DNA of 64,000 nt from contig OZ316891.1 in NCBI GenBank assembly GCA_973895155.1, positions 9,548,001-9,612,000 on the forward strand. The letters run 5' to 3'. Both the position numbers and the translations under genes were made by a program. The notes under the pieces were generated by a model that made no database searches, had not been told where the DNA came from, and saw nothing but the letters and a program-made list of their open reading frames with translations. Shown piece by piece: positions 45,636-58,009 of the stretch. How positions within the stretch are numbered: position 1 is the first letter of the stretch; each line of letters starts with the position of its first letter. The stretch is from Marsupella aquatica. Taxonomy: Eukaryota; Marchantiophyta.

Positions 45636-46240
45636 CTCCACGTACGTGCCGGACTAGCCAAATCTACGACCGGCTGGTCAGAAATTAAGGAGAAGACAAT
45701 TCGGGGATGATGGCCGTCTAATTCCACCAACAAACTAACCAATCGGGCAGTCCTCGGGCGATCGTGGGGATCCAATTTGGGCCTGCTGGCAATATGGAAG
45801 TAAGACCCTGCGGGGACTTATGTATCGGGCACACTAGCCCGTCCGTGATGATGTCCAGCAATTCGTTTTGAAAGCCTCTCTACTCGGGGACCGTGAGAAA
45901 ACGGCAAAACAGTTTGAGCTAATTGAGTCAATTTGTCTTTCCTAGTCAACTGCTAGTATATCCAATTCTTGCCCTCAGCTGATACCACGTAATCCTTCAT
46001 CGAAAGCGGGCGATGACACTGATGTTGTTGATACTTGGTACCGGATCTGTGCAAAGCATATATTGGAAGGATTCGCCGTGTCTGGGAATTTTTCAAGAAA
46101 AAGTGTTCTGTCTGCATATCTATGCACATGTAAGTTGTCTAGAAATCCAGAGTGACAACGAGTGACGTACATAATTGAAATGGAACACGGAAGCTTAGTA
46201 AAAAAGGTCAGTAAGATTATCATCGAGCGATCAATGCTCA

Positions 46241-46271
46241 TAGAATATCCTCGCCACTTGAGGATATTCTA
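46241..46271. promoter_or_regulatory. Paired P1BS-type sites in a perfect inverted repeat, PHT1 copy 2
   Basis: TAGAATATCCTC, seven bases (GCCACTT), then GAGGATATTCTA: 12-bp perfect arms. Each arm holds a GNATATNC match (GAATATCC 46243-46250; GGATATTC 46262-46269), about 610 bp upstream of the ATG. Copies 1 and 3 have only the left arm position. Possible double PHR-binding element or a cruciform-prone site. Confidence 0.55.
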
Positions 46272-47203
46272 ACTAAGAGCATTGATACTGGCAACTATTC
46301 TGATCAAAATCGAGGAAGCTTTCAACCCCTGATGTACACAGTGGGCAGGAAGCTCAAACACTGACTGTGGTCTGATACCTGGACGGATCGACCAGAGTCG
46401 TCAACAAGGCATATGTAATGGATCTTCGAGGCAGCTGTCACCTGTGATCAATACATGTACGACGCACAAGTGTCAACAAGCCTTCAGGACACTGCAAGAG
46501 TTTTGGCCAATGATGCAGCTGAAGCTTGGTTTTGCTTGTTGTAATTGGATTTTGTTAGAAGTTAGTGTATATGCTCCAAGGATGCCGTGTTCTCATGCAA
46601 AGGCACCTCACAACAATGAAGCGAAGGGGTACTCAGCCAATTCTGCTGGGACAAAATTTCGTTCGACACAATCATAAATGATGCAGGGCTACGTACGTAC
46701 GACGGACCCATCATGGGGACCTTGAAGATGTATGTTCGTGATACCCTCGATCATACGCCATCGGAGCGCAAACAATATGGCCTTGATATCATGCTGAATT
46801 GCTAATTGAAGTCAGAGTGTACGTACAACTATGTAGTTAGTGATCAGAAAATTCCATAACATGATATAAAGGTCACATGGCTTGCAGATTCTCAATTTCA
46901 ATTCTAATAGCTGCGCGCGGCCTCCTAAATGAATCAATTTACGGAAGCCTTCCCCGCTGATAAATGGAGTTTGGGAGGATTGGTGGGTGTATTTTGAGCT
47001 GTAGACTGTCGTTAGTTGACTCGGTCCATCGTACATGATAATGATCGTAGAATCGCTGCAAATGAGATCGATCAAGTCTTTATACACGTTCAACATTCAC
47101 AATTATAATTATTATTATCGTGATCAAGATGAATCAGACTTGAGGTTGAGCTTGTACGAGTCATGCATGTCTGAGATTAATTGCAAATCTCTTCAAATCC
47201 GTA

Positions 47204-47211
47204 GCATATCC
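47204..47211. promoter_or_regulatory. P1BS-type site, distal, PHT1 copy 2
   Basis: GCATATCC about 1.57 kb upstream of copy 2, at the place conserved in all three blocks. Confidence 0.45.
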
Positions 47212-47409
47212 ATCCGAGAGAGTAAGAAGCACTCTAACGTACGTACTGTCTTAGTAATCGAGCATCAATGTCGAATCCAGTTACAGGTTTAAGCAACTTT
47301 TGTTTTATCCTGGTGCAGTTTCAAATGTAGCTTGTAGAAGAAATCATGCTGAGTGTGATCATTTATGAGATGGACTAACTTGACGAGTCACTTCGATCTG
47401 TCGGATTAG

Positions 47410-47510
47410 ACATAAGGTTAATTCGCCCTATTCCATAGTTCAGTCCCGTAAACGTGCACTTTGAATCTGGTGCATCCTTGGATAAAAAATAAGGTAAATT
47501 CGCCCCTTAA
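47410..47510. repeat. Short repeat family AAGGTRAATTCGCCCC, set 2
   Basis: CATAAGGTTAATTCGCCCTATTCCATAG and AATAAGGTAAATTCGCCCC, plus a further CATTCGCCCCATTTTATCAT, match the words at 42,050-42,180. Confidence 0.55.
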
Positions 47511-49945
47511 TTTCATGATTGTTCAGTCTCATTCGCCCCATTTTATCATTGTTCAGTCTCATGCAGATTGGGAACAAGTTAGTCCACGATAATGTGAAAG
47601 CCCCATATAGCAGGATCGATACTTTTCAATTAAGTATCCTAAACGAATGTAATGGCTAGACGGTAGTCTAGATCGAGTCACTATAAAACTAAGCAATTAT
47701 CATGAAGAGAAAGAATTGTCAGCTATAAGAAGCTGACTTCGTGATGAAAGAATGGGCCTTTCAGACTCTCATTGACTCGTCCGATGGCTTGAAGCAAGGC
47801 ACAACCGGGGCCATAACAAATTAAATGTTAGCAGCAAGGGTCTCGCAGTACCGTCTCTTCATACTCAGACGTCCATCTTCACAAGGGAACCATGGAATAC
47901 TATTCATGTATTTCAAAGCAAATCACGTAGGTTTCAGTGCTGAAAATCTCTCCAAGAGAGATGGTGCGCGAAAGTTCCTGAGGGGACCGGGTCTGAAAGG
48001 CTCTCATGAAAAGTACACAGTCCGAAGTTATATTAACATATATGGTATACAACATTTTTTCATACCATGATAAATCTTATTATTATTTTTAAATAAATGA
48101 GTGCAAACAGTATATCATGATAAATCTTATTATTTTATTTAAATCAATAAGTTATCACATTTTGATGTATGGTTACCAACAGGGGTAAATTTGTCTACAT
48201 GGAAGCACTCTGACCTGCTGTAATGATGGAGGTCATCCTTGTGATGACCCTCTTGAAAAACTTAATATCTTGGATGTCAAATGAAACTTTACATATTAAG
48301 TTCGTTACTGAGAGGAGTGACATTGGAGATTGCTTTGTTGGTGTTGTTGCCAGAGTTGGGGTCTAGGTTTTTAGAGTGAAAACTCTAGGTCTACCCTAAC
48401 CCCTAGGGCCCCACCAAATTTAGTTCTATGAAAAAAATTTATGTATGACTGTCAAAATGACAAGCAAACATTATGATTTTTGTTCACATTCAAAAAATGA
48501 GAGTTTAGGCTCATTCATACACATCTGACCTTGGCATCCTCACTTATTTCTTTTCTACCCATCACTCAAAAAAATTTAACTATTGAATTTCTATAGAAGA
48601 CCATTAGGGTCTAACTTTTAAATCCAATCTTAAGAAAATTGGGTTTTTGATGTCTTTTTGGAATATTTTATATAAAGTTACAAATAGCTTTTACATGCTT
48701 TATTTCTTAATATTTTTAGGGTGCATGCTTAATATCTAAAACGTCAAGCCTGATTTAAGACCCCTTTAGATTGACGCCCCCGAGGATCTGGCTGATCCAA
48801 GTATCAGATACGTACTCCGGCTTGACCAAATGTGTAATACTGATTGAATTTGTCGATGCAAGTGGGTGGCAGTAACCATGCTCAGTGAGTGCCTCGAATC
48901 AGTAAGAGAATCTCAATTGGTGGCAAATTAGTGAGTCTCATAACCTCTTGATCAGACCAGTCAGAATGGTTAAGTTCATTGCAAAGCTTGAACAGCTTGT
49001 TGAAAAGACTTGTCTGATGTAACTACAACCACTGTCAGCTATGACCATCAAATATAAGGCCTCAACTTTGCTACAGAGAGTGGTAACCAGTAAGACACAA
49101 TCACCTAGACAATCAATTACACACTATTGCATGGGCTCCAAATTAGCTCTTGTGTTCTGGAAAAGCTGCTAGGCAACGTGTTTATAAGTTCATTACTTTG
49201 CAACTCAAAACCTTAACTCAAAACCTTTCGTATGTAACATTGAAATGCTGAAGGCTATCATGTAAGCTGTCCTTAAAATAACATCATGCTCTGAAATTGA
49301 TTTCAAGATCATGCTTGTCATAAAGCAAGCAATTGGAAATGACAAATTACGTTCCATTTCACTACTACCATCAATTATATCAATGCTCTAACTAGAAAGT
49401 TCATTACCCCATATATACCTAACTTATGGATATATGGTGTACCTCTCTTTGGACTAAAGTACCAATTTGTGTTTGGAAAATACCCTTAACTCGGCCTGTG
49501 CCGGTGAGGCACTTGCTTGATGGGACCCTAAAATGAAATATGTTACTTGATAGGACCCCTGATCGAGGTCTTGGGATGTCTATTCAAGGTCTATCAAGCT
49601 AGGTCAATCAACGATCTGGATCACCAGGGGTCCTATATATCAAACTAATAATACTTTTCATTTTGGGGTCCCATCGATCAAACAAGCAAATACCTCCTCG
49701 GCCTGTTGTTTATCTATACTTCTTTAATTTACATGAGCTTTTACACTGTCCCTGTAGGTATCCAAGTATATCTTCCATATTTAAATCCCGATCCCAATAT
49801 GTCTCCATTATCTCCAAGGCATATTAATTCTGCTAATTGCCAAGTCTGTTAAACTTGGTGGCTACTAGTAAATTAATTTGGGAATTCATATTGGTTTGGT
49901 TAACATTTGTGCTTAGTTAGCTTCTACCAAGACATTAGCTTGACC

Positions 49946-49960
49946 GGGGGGGGGGGGGGG
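49946..49960. repeat. G15 homopolymer
   Basis: Fifteen consecutive G residues at the edge between AT-rich sequence and the GC-rich patch. Length may be assembly-sensitive. Confidence 0.9.
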
Positions 49961-50428
49961 TGCCTACGCAATGCCGCCAAAGAGTTCTTTTGTCTGCTTA
50001 CAAAATTGGAAATAGAGAGAACCAACCTAAGCCCCAACCTGAGAGTCGACACGGAACTCGACTACCTTAACATTTAGCTCCGGCGTCGCTGACTCCGACG
50101 CCGAGCTCCCTTATGGTCCAGGCCCGGAATGACCATCCGGGGAGGACTTGGCATGGGGAGACTTGTGGGCAATGGGGCGTGGCACCGGCGAAGCAAGCGC
50201 TAAGCTGGTGACATACACTAAGGACTGAGACTACCTAGCCGAGGGCTGGTCGGGTCAAGCGGAAAGGGTCGGGCTCAAGATCTACTGTCCGGACCCCCGG
50301 ACGGACTTTGAGTTGTGAGGACTTGAGTAAGAGCTCCTCTTGGGCCCAAGGCCAATGGAGTTCATTCCATGGGCAACGGACACTTGGGGCACAAGTTATG
50401 GCCCGATCCGGGTTTGGCCAATCGGGGT

Positions 50429-50684
50429 CCCAGGCGATGATGGGATCTGAGGGCCTAGGCATGAGCACTGAGTCAGCCCAATCACAATGGGCTAAGGCAC
50501 TCCGCTTACGGACGCCTAACTAGAAAGTTATGGGCATCACTAGTTGGTGCCACGCTCCCAGGCGACGATGGGATCTTAGGGCCTAGGCATGAGCACTGAG
50601 TCAGCCCAATCACAATGGGCTAAGGCACTCCGCTTACGGACGCCTAACTAGAAAGTTATGGGCATCGCCAGTTGGTGCTGCGCC
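50429..50684. repeat. 128-bp tandem duplication in a GC-rich patch
   Basis: CCCAGGCGAYGATGGGATCT...GGGCATC near 50,429 is repeated 128 bp later almost unchanged. The surrounding patch (50.0-51.06 kb) is far richer in G and C than its flanks and carries no recognisable coding motif, so it may be a non-coding part of an unidentified transposon. Confidence 0.85.
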
Positions 50685-52816
50685 CAGACGTGCGGGTTGA
50701 GGTCCAGGGGCCAAAATTTGGGGACCAAAGTAGATCTTGGGATGGCAGGTCTCCAGAAGCATATATGAGGGGAGTACTGGTGTCTCCCTGGGGGCTAAGG
50801 GCGAGCCGAAGTCGTGACCCACGGCGGTGGCGACACTAAGGGAAACGTCAAACGAAAACGGTGATAAGTCCGTTAAATAGAAAGAGGTCCCAATCACAGG
50901 GGGGTTAGGGAGCAGCTTTGGCTTCGTATGGGAGGGACCGCAGACGGTGCGAAAGGCATCAGTTTGTTTGCTCAAGGTATTCCATGGAGGCGGTCGAGCA
51001 CCAAGGGCGTTGGGTGACTAGGTCCACCACTCTGAGCCATCATTCAGAGTTTTTTAAACTACATACACTTGGATTGACTGACCAGGAGAGTCAAAGGATA
51101 TACTTCTTCTTATAGCAGAATATATACATAGTACATGTCAAGATGATTCTCATGTGACTTCACCTAAAATGTGTCTTAATTTTTCTTCTATTAAAGTACA
51201 CTCATTGGAAGGAGAATCATTTAGGGCACGGTAAACTTTTTGGATTTTTGCATAGTATAATTATAAGACTTTAGAATTGAACGAAGCAAATGGGTTAATT
51301 TTGCTTTGAAGTCCCTCTTTATCTCTTCTCTTTATTTAAATTTCCATTTTTTCTGTTTATTTAATGGTGCCAAAGGTAAGAAGAGGGGGAGAAATGGAGT
51401 GGCAAGGAAGTGAGGAAATAGAAGAAAGGGGGAGAGAAAAATTAAAATGCTTTCCTCCCAATTGCATGGTGCAAGGCATTGTGCAACCACACCTTGACCC
51501 CGCAAAGCCCAGTCAAAGGAGCCATCACCTCTCTTGCACTCCCTCTCACCCTCCCACATCCTTGCTATCCTCAACAACATAGCTTTCACAAAAATAACAT
51601 CTTTTTTATTCCAAAATACAATTAAAATGCAAAAGGACGATGATTGTTTTACATTTTTGATTCATTTGATTTGTTTTAGCTTTAATTTTGTAGAAAAATG
51701 GTCCCAAATTTTGTTATTCCATCTACCTCCAACATGCTTAGTTTTGAAAAAACTTTTCAAAGAATTCTCCTTTAATGAAGGCCAATACGATCAAGCTTCC
51801 AACATTTTTTCTCCACAAGACCCACCTTGCGCGCTTGACATGCACATCATCTCTACTAGTCTTGCTTGTGCTCTAATTCTTTCCCCCATTGGGAGCTCAG
51901 CTATTTTTCCCCAGTTGCCTCTTTTGTCCCCACTTTTTCCAACTTTTTATGATCAACAATAAAAATTTCTTGCCAGACTCTTATCCATGTATTTTCACTA
52001 CCCATTTGAGCTCTATCCCATATTTATGTGTTGACTTGAATTACATAACTTCATGTGCTATTATGAACACACATGAAATGAGTAAGAAAGAGTGCAGATC
52101 CAATATTTTCAGTTCGATTCACCTAAAACCCCAGCCCTCAATCAACACTAACTTCTTTAATTACCCCGGGCTTTACCTAACTTGCCTCAGTGTTTTTATG
52201 GAATGTGCACTTTGACATTGGGCTTAGCAACAACATGGCCACAATAACCACAACACCCTCATGATCAACCAGAATGATTGCATCAACATAATGACAACAT
52301 GGTCGCAACAACATGTGAGATGTCTAAACAACTTTCTTGTCTCACTTGAATTTTTTTGCATAATTGTCTACATTTCTTTGAATTGGTTCAGGTGCATTTC
52401 TTTGCCTCTCCTCAACATTTTTGCTTTGCCTTGACATGGGTGTAACAACTATATGGCTGCAATGACATATAACATGCCTTCAGGAATGTCTAGTACCTAC
52501 AACGCCTATTATATTTTCAAATAAACAAAAAAGGGGGTAAAAGAAAGTAAGTAACCTTTGGATGGGTTGTGATTGATGTATCAGTGTTATTTTCCAGTAG
52601 ATTAGTTTTCTATTTAATTAGCAATTTTTGGAATAACTATGGGTAGAAAGAAACTCTTTAACTAGAGTAACATTTACCAAGGTACCATAAGAAACCATTT
52701 GGTTACTATGGAAAAAGGAACACCAAGGGAACATAAGAAACCCTTGGACTACTATATATGGATAAAGGAATACCAAATGAATGTAATTATGGAACCCTTT
52801 GGATTCTATATATACC

Positions 52817-53084
52817 GGGGGTTTCATGTCCACAAAAATTATTCATCACGTGTGACGAAAGATAGGGTCATTTTATTGGTTCAAAGGGAAGACTTTACAA
52901 TTTTCTCAGAACAACAACAGGGCCTTTTAAATTCAATTTTGAAACTTATAAGAACATTAGGGTCTTTATAACTAATTTTTGGAATATTCTTTATAGGGGT
53001 TGAAAAAAAGTTCTTACATTTTAGGGGGTCGGAGGCCTAAAAATGTCGCAGGTGATGGGGAGGCATCCATATAGTGAGACCCCC
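52817..53084. mobile_element. MITE-like foldback, copy C (inverse orientation)
   Basis: Begins GGGGGTTTCATG and ends ATATAGTGAGACCCCC. Its reverse complement follows copy B closely through CACTATATGG, CACCTGC.ACATTTTT.GGCCTC, ACCCCCTAAAAT, GACCCTAATGTTCTTA, CAAAATTGAATTTAAAAG and CCAATAAAATGAC.CTATC. Two well-matched copies 21 kb apart show a family that was active. Confidence 0.75.
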
Positions 53085-54331
53085 AACCCGGGCCCCCAAC
53101 TTCTATAGCATTTTGTATGGACTCTATGGACACAGGAGTTGTTGCATTCCCTTGGTACAAGGGAATGTTGTGCATGTACTTCTTCCATGAATAATCTACT
53201 CATTTTTTCCTCTCATCTCCATATTTAAATCTATTTCAATACTCTTCATGTGTTCTGACTAGCTTATTGTTGAATAACATCAAATGAACTTACATAACCA
53301 AGGGGTCCTACTAATTCCAATGGAGTCATGCCTTTTTTTTGTAAATTTAGATCTAGTAAGTGTTCAGGCCCCAATTCAGGCAAAGCCTAGTACTTTGGAT
53401 AAGAGCCATGATTAATAATACTAGAGCCTTGGTTTATGTTGTGGCAAACTTGGGCCGAGTGGGTAGTAGCATTGAGGACTTGGGCCAGAGTGGGTGACAT
53501 CAAGTGAAGGGTGCCAGAACAGAAAGCTGAAGTTGATGACACAAAGTTGATCAGGCCGAAGCAGGTGATAAAATCGTAGAGTCTTGGTTTATGTTTTGAC
53601 AAACTTGGGCAAGAGCAAACAACAACATTGGGAACTAGCTGGGATGGCACTATACGGGGCCCAACAAAACCGGGAAGCATTAACTCAACGTAGATTTAAC
53701 TTACGTGTGGTTGTGTTACACAAGTGGGTTCAACATGCAACAACCCATGTTACATTATTCTTACCATTGATGATCAATAATATCAATAAATTGACAATTG
53801 AATATGATTTACTATCTAATTTAAATGGGTAGAGTATTAATATCTAAGTTTTTATTTGAATTTGACATCAAAGAATGAGTATCATTCATGCATATGAACC
53901 ATACATTTTCGTAGAGTTTGTCACTCTAGAGAGTATCTTCAATTGTCACATGAGTGGTAAGGCATGTTGCACAATTGCCACCATTGATAAGTAAAATACA
54001 AGTTCAAACATGACTTAATTAATAATCAATGATATGGGATTTTCTAAGAATGTACAAATTTGCAATCTGAGTCTTTCACTTGACCAGTAACAATGTGCTC
54101 CAAATAAACAAAATTTGACCCCACTCCATTCCATCTAGGATGACAAATGGTATACAAACAAACTGTCCCCAACATTTTGTAAATTGAAATGTAGTATGTC
54201 TTTCCAATGAATGGCCCTAAGTAAGCGCATCGATCATGGAGGCCAGAAAAGAAAAAAAACAAACTGCCACCATTAACGACGGCTTCATACCTTACCTTAC
54301 TTTAGATTTAATGCCCTGCTCCTCAGTCGGT

Positions 54332-56017
54332 CTACGCCAACGAACGCTTATTCTCCGCAGCCTTCTGTTCCATCTCCGCACTCGCCATATCATCCGCATC
54401 CTCACCAGAAAGGTCTTCAAGTGACCGTCCTTTCGTTTCAGGAATGAAAATGGCGGTAAACCCCAGTCCTAGGGTGCAGCATATTGCGAGAAGTAGAAAA
54501 CTGTACTCGAATCCAATACCCGGAGAAAAATGCGGGTCTGTGCTACCCCCGTGCGACTCGTCCTGGCTCGCGTACAGGAAACCGAAGGTTCCAACGATGG
54601 ATCCCGCCTTTCCTGCGGCGGACGAAATTCCGTGGCAAGTGGAGCGCAGCCTGGCGGGGAAGAGCTCGGCGGGCACGATGAAGGTGGTGGCATTTGGGCC
54701 GAAATTGGAGAAGAAGAAAGTGAGTCCGTAGAGGATGATGAAAGCCAGAGCGTTTCCGTTCCTATACCCGGTTGGATACGCGGCTGAATCTGAAACCTGA
54801 TATCCCCTCAACTTGTAGAAATCGAATGCCAGAATGTACATGAACACGCTCATCATGAAGAATCCCATCAGCTGGATTGGCTTACGACCAATTATGTCGA
54901 TGAACACAACGGTGAACCAGTACCCAGGCACAGTCCCCGCCAATGTAATGAAAGCCTGCGAGCGCGCAATTTTAAAGGTTTCCTCCAGAGCGCTCATGCT
55001 TTTCGCCGGATCAACCCATCCGGACGCTTGAAACATTCTGGGCTGGAACAGACTCTGACTGTAAAAGGATACATCCAGCAGGAACCATGTCGTGCAAGTT
55101 CCGATCAACTCCATCCCGTGACGTCTAACAAATTCGTTGCTGAACAAACCAAATTCTGAGTTGTGGGTCGTCGCCGCCTTGGCAACTCCAGCGGTGTCGA
55201 AATTCGTGTGGAGAACTCTTTCCATATCGAGGACTGCTTGCTCCTGATTTTTCACGATCAAGGCAGTGTAGCGGGCAGTTTCGGGCATCTTAGATCTAGA
55301 ATAGAAGGTCAAGGCAGCAGGAACTGCTCCGAGCATGAGTACTATCCGCCACACCCAATCCGCGTGTCGTGCAACAGAAGGATCGTTGTCTCCTGTATGG
55401 GTCGCAGCACTGAAAGGTAGACGAGGATCAGAATTGTTGAATATGGCAGTAACACTGAGAGTCACAGCAGCTGCTGCGAGATATCCAATTCCTTGCATTG
55501 CAAACACCGCAGCGACAAACGCCCCTCGCGTCCTTGTGTTCGAGTACTCCGACATGATGGTCGCAGACAGGGGGTAGTCTCCTCCAATGCCAAACCCGAG
55601 CCAGAACCGGAAGAAGCAGAGGGTGGTGATCACGGCGGTCGGTGAAGTACCAATTGATAGACCTTGGCCAAGCGAAGCAACGACCATTAGCGCCAGCGTG
55701 ATTCCGTAAACCCTCTTTCGCCCCCATCTGTCTCCGGCCCAACCGAAGAAGAGCTGGCCGAAGAGAGTCCCACAGAGAGCCACTCCAAGAACACCAGCAA
55801 GCGGAATGGGAGGAAGAGTTCCCGGCTTAAGGGTAGAGGCATGGGGTTCATAATAGTAGATGCGACCGAGCAGCTTCTGCACGCATGATATTACAAACAG
55901 ATCATAAGCATCAGTGAAAAATCCCATGCCTGCGATAACGATTGCCTTGAAGTGGTACGTTTGCGTCTTCGCTTTGTCCAATGCTTTTAGCACTGGGTTG
56001 CCCCCTACGCTCGCCAT
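54332..56017 (-). CDS. PHT1-family proton/phosphate symporter, copy 3
   Basis: Intronless, 561 residues from the ATG at 56015-56017. All PHT1 features are intact ([41 protein letters not shown]). It is nearly identical to copy 1 through most of the protein but lacks five residues in the first extracellular loop ([11 protein letters not shown] against [15 protein letters not shown]). It also differs from copies 1 and 2 near the C-terminus ([13 protein letters not shown]). Its tail is [11 protein letters not shown]. An open frame with conservative changes suggests function. Its proximal P1BS position is mutated to AAATATCC, so its phosphate response may be weaker or rely on the distal site. Confidence 0.96.
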   Translation of the reverse strand: MASVGGNPVLKALDKAKTQTYHFKAIVIAGMGFFTDAYDLFVISCVQKLLGRIYYYEPHASTLKPGTLPPIPLAGVLGVALCGTLFGQLFFGWAGDRWGRKRVYGITLALMVVASLGQGLSIGTSPTAVITTLCFFRFWLGFGIGGDYPLSATIMSEYSNTRTRGAFVAAVFAMQGIGYLAAAAVTLSVTAIFNNSDPRLPFSAATHTGDNDPSVARHADWVWRIVLMLGAVPAALTFYSRSKMPETARYTALIVKNQEQAVLDMERVLHTNFDTAGVAKAATTHNSEFGLFSNEFVRRHGMELIGTCTTWFLLDVSFYSQSLFQPRMFQASGWVDPAKSMSALEETFKIARSQAFITLAGTVPGYWFTVVFIDIIGRKPIQLMGFFMMSVFMYILAFDFYKLRGYQVSDSAAYPTGYRNGNALAFIILYGLTFFFSNFGPNATTFIVPAELFPARLRSTCHGISSAAGKAGSIVGTFGFLYASQDESHGGSTDPHFSPGIGFEYSFLLLAICCTLGLGFTAIFIPETKGRSLEDLSGEDADDMASAEMEQKAAENKRSLA

Positions 56018-56614
56018 CTCCACGTACTGCACTTGCTAAATCTACGACAGGTTGGTAAGAATTTAAAGGAGAAGACAATTCGGGGATGATGACCGTCCAG
56101 CTCAACCGACTAACTAACCAATCGGGCAGTCCTCGGTCATGGGGATCCAATTCGAGCCTGCTGGCAATATTGAAGTAAGGCCCTGCGAGCGAGCTTGCGA
56201 GAACTTATGTATCCGCGATACTAGCCCTTCCGTGATGATGTACAGCGATAGAACTTGGGAGTGAGTCTGCTCGGGAAAACGTGAGAAAACGGTAAAAGCG
56301 TTTGGGCTTGATTCAATTTGTCTTTTGCTACTGTACCCAATTCTTTCTTTCGGCATGGCACGTACTCCGTCATTGAAAGAGGGCGAAGACACTGATGTCG
56401 TTGATACTTGGTACCGGATCTTTGCAAAGCATATGTTGGAAGGATTCCCCGTGTCTGGATTTTCTCACCAAGGTGTTCTGTCTGCATATCTATTGCGCAT
56501 ATAAATATAAGTTATCCAGAACTCCAAAGTGACCACCGCGTGGAGTATATAATGGAACACGGAAGTTGGGGGAAAAAAGGTCAATAAAATATCACCGAGC
56601 GATCAATGCTCTTA

Positions 56615-56622
56615 AAATATCC
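56615..56622. promoter_or_regulatory. Lost P1BS site, proximal, PHT1 copy 3
   Basis: AAATATCC stands where copies 1 and 2 have GAATATGC and GAATATCC, about 600 bp upstream. The required first G has become A, so it no longer fits GNATATNC. Confidence 0.5.
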
Positions 56623-57630
56623 TCATCACTTGACAATACTGGCGACTATTTTGATCTGTGGCGACTATTTGATCAGACAAGATCGAGCTAGGAAGCTTTC
56701 AACCGCTAATGTACATAGCGGACAAGAAGCGCAAACATTGACTGAGGTGTGTACACGGACGGATCGACCAGAGTCGACAACAAGGCATATGTAATGGATG
56801 TTCGAGGCAGCTGTCACCGGTGATCAATACATATACTACGCACCAGATTGTCAACAAGCCTGCAGGACAATGCAAGAGTCTCGGCAGTTTACGCGCGCAA
56901 GCTTCATTTTGTTGTTTTTAATTGCTTTGTTGTTCCTCACTCCTTACTTTTATGATAGAAGTTTGAGAACACGGAAACCTCAGAGCATATATATACACAG
57001 CTCGGCCCATCCGAAGGCACCTCACAACAGTAAATTAGCCACGAAATATATTTTGCTGGGACAAAATTCTGCTGGGACAATTTTTCATTGGACAATCATG
57101 CTGCAGGGCTACGTATGACGAAGCGAACATGGGGACCTTGACGATATATGTTCAATTCGTGCTACTCTCGATTTACGCCACAATCAGAGCCTAAGCAATA
57201 CGGCATTGCAGATCCAATTGTTGTATTTGAAGAGTCCACGTAAAATTGTGTCGATCAACCCAATACACTTGTCTGATGATCACAAAATTCCATAACATGA
57301 CATAAAGGTCAAGATCCTCAATTTAATTCTAATAGCTGCAGCCTCCTGACGCTTTCAAATGAATCATGTTACGTACAACAGCCTGTCCCTTTGATAAATG
57401 AAGTTCTGGGAGGTTAAATTGTGTATATATTGAGGTGTAAAATGTGGTTAGTACAGTTGACACCGTATATGAAAATGCTCGTTGTAAAGCTGCAAACAAG
57501 ATAAATTCTTTGTACACGTCCAAGATTTACATTAAGTAATTTTACCCTGATCATGCAAGATGATTCAGACTTGAGATCGAGCTTGTACGTGTCCTGCATT
57601 ATATTTATCGAAAATATCGTCAGATCCGAG

Positions 57631-57638
57631 GCATATCC
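57631..57638. promoter_or_regulatory. P1BS-type site, distal, PHT1 copy 3
   Basis: GCATATCC about 1.61 kb upstream, conserved with the other two blocks. Confidence 0.45.
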
Positions 57639-58009
57639 ATCCGAGAGAGTAAGAAGCACTCTAAAGTACATACTAGTACTCGAGCATCAATGTCGAATCC
57701 AACGACAGATTTAAGCAACTTAATTTTGTTTTATCCTACTGCGCGCAGCTTCAAACGTAGCTTGTAGAAGAGATCAATCCTGGGTGTGATCATTTACGAG
57801 ATGGACTAACTTATAGCTCAAGACCAATCACTTCTGTACAGTTCCCGGAGATCATCTACTGCCATTCAAAGCTTCGGTCGATCAATGAATTGCAAGCCTT
57901 AATTTGAACGCAGTGACCTTTCCAACATGTACACCACGGATCAGAAACTGTCTGTCCTGCAACTTACAGACAATGAGTACATGACTCTCTTGTTCTAACT
58001 TTGAACCTG

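Larger units (their letters stand above)
45636..47400. repeat. Upstream block 2, duplicated with the PHT1 gene
   Basis: Collinear with blocks 1 and 3 from the ATG out to about 47,400 (landmark AGCATCAATGTCGAATCC at 47,261), then similarity stops: the distal TTCGGAGCTTTTGACATGCG part seen in blocks 1 and 3 is missing. Confidence 0.85.
47401..54331. other. Repeat-rich spacer between PHT1 copies 2 and 3
   Basis: No gene supported. It contains the AAGGTRAATTCGCCCC set (47,410-47,510), a G15 run, a GC-rich patch with a 128-bp duplication (50,000-51,060), a MITE-like foldback (52,817-53,084) and a weak duplication at 53,405-53,640. This spacer is about 4 kb longer than that between copies 1 and 2, consistent with insertions. 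Confidence 0.5.

Noticed and set aside
50540-50700. Gypsy-type primer site at TTGGTGCC or TTGGTGCTGCGCCC in the GC-rich patch
   Set aside because: No LTR pair, polypurine tract or target duplication could be seen around it.
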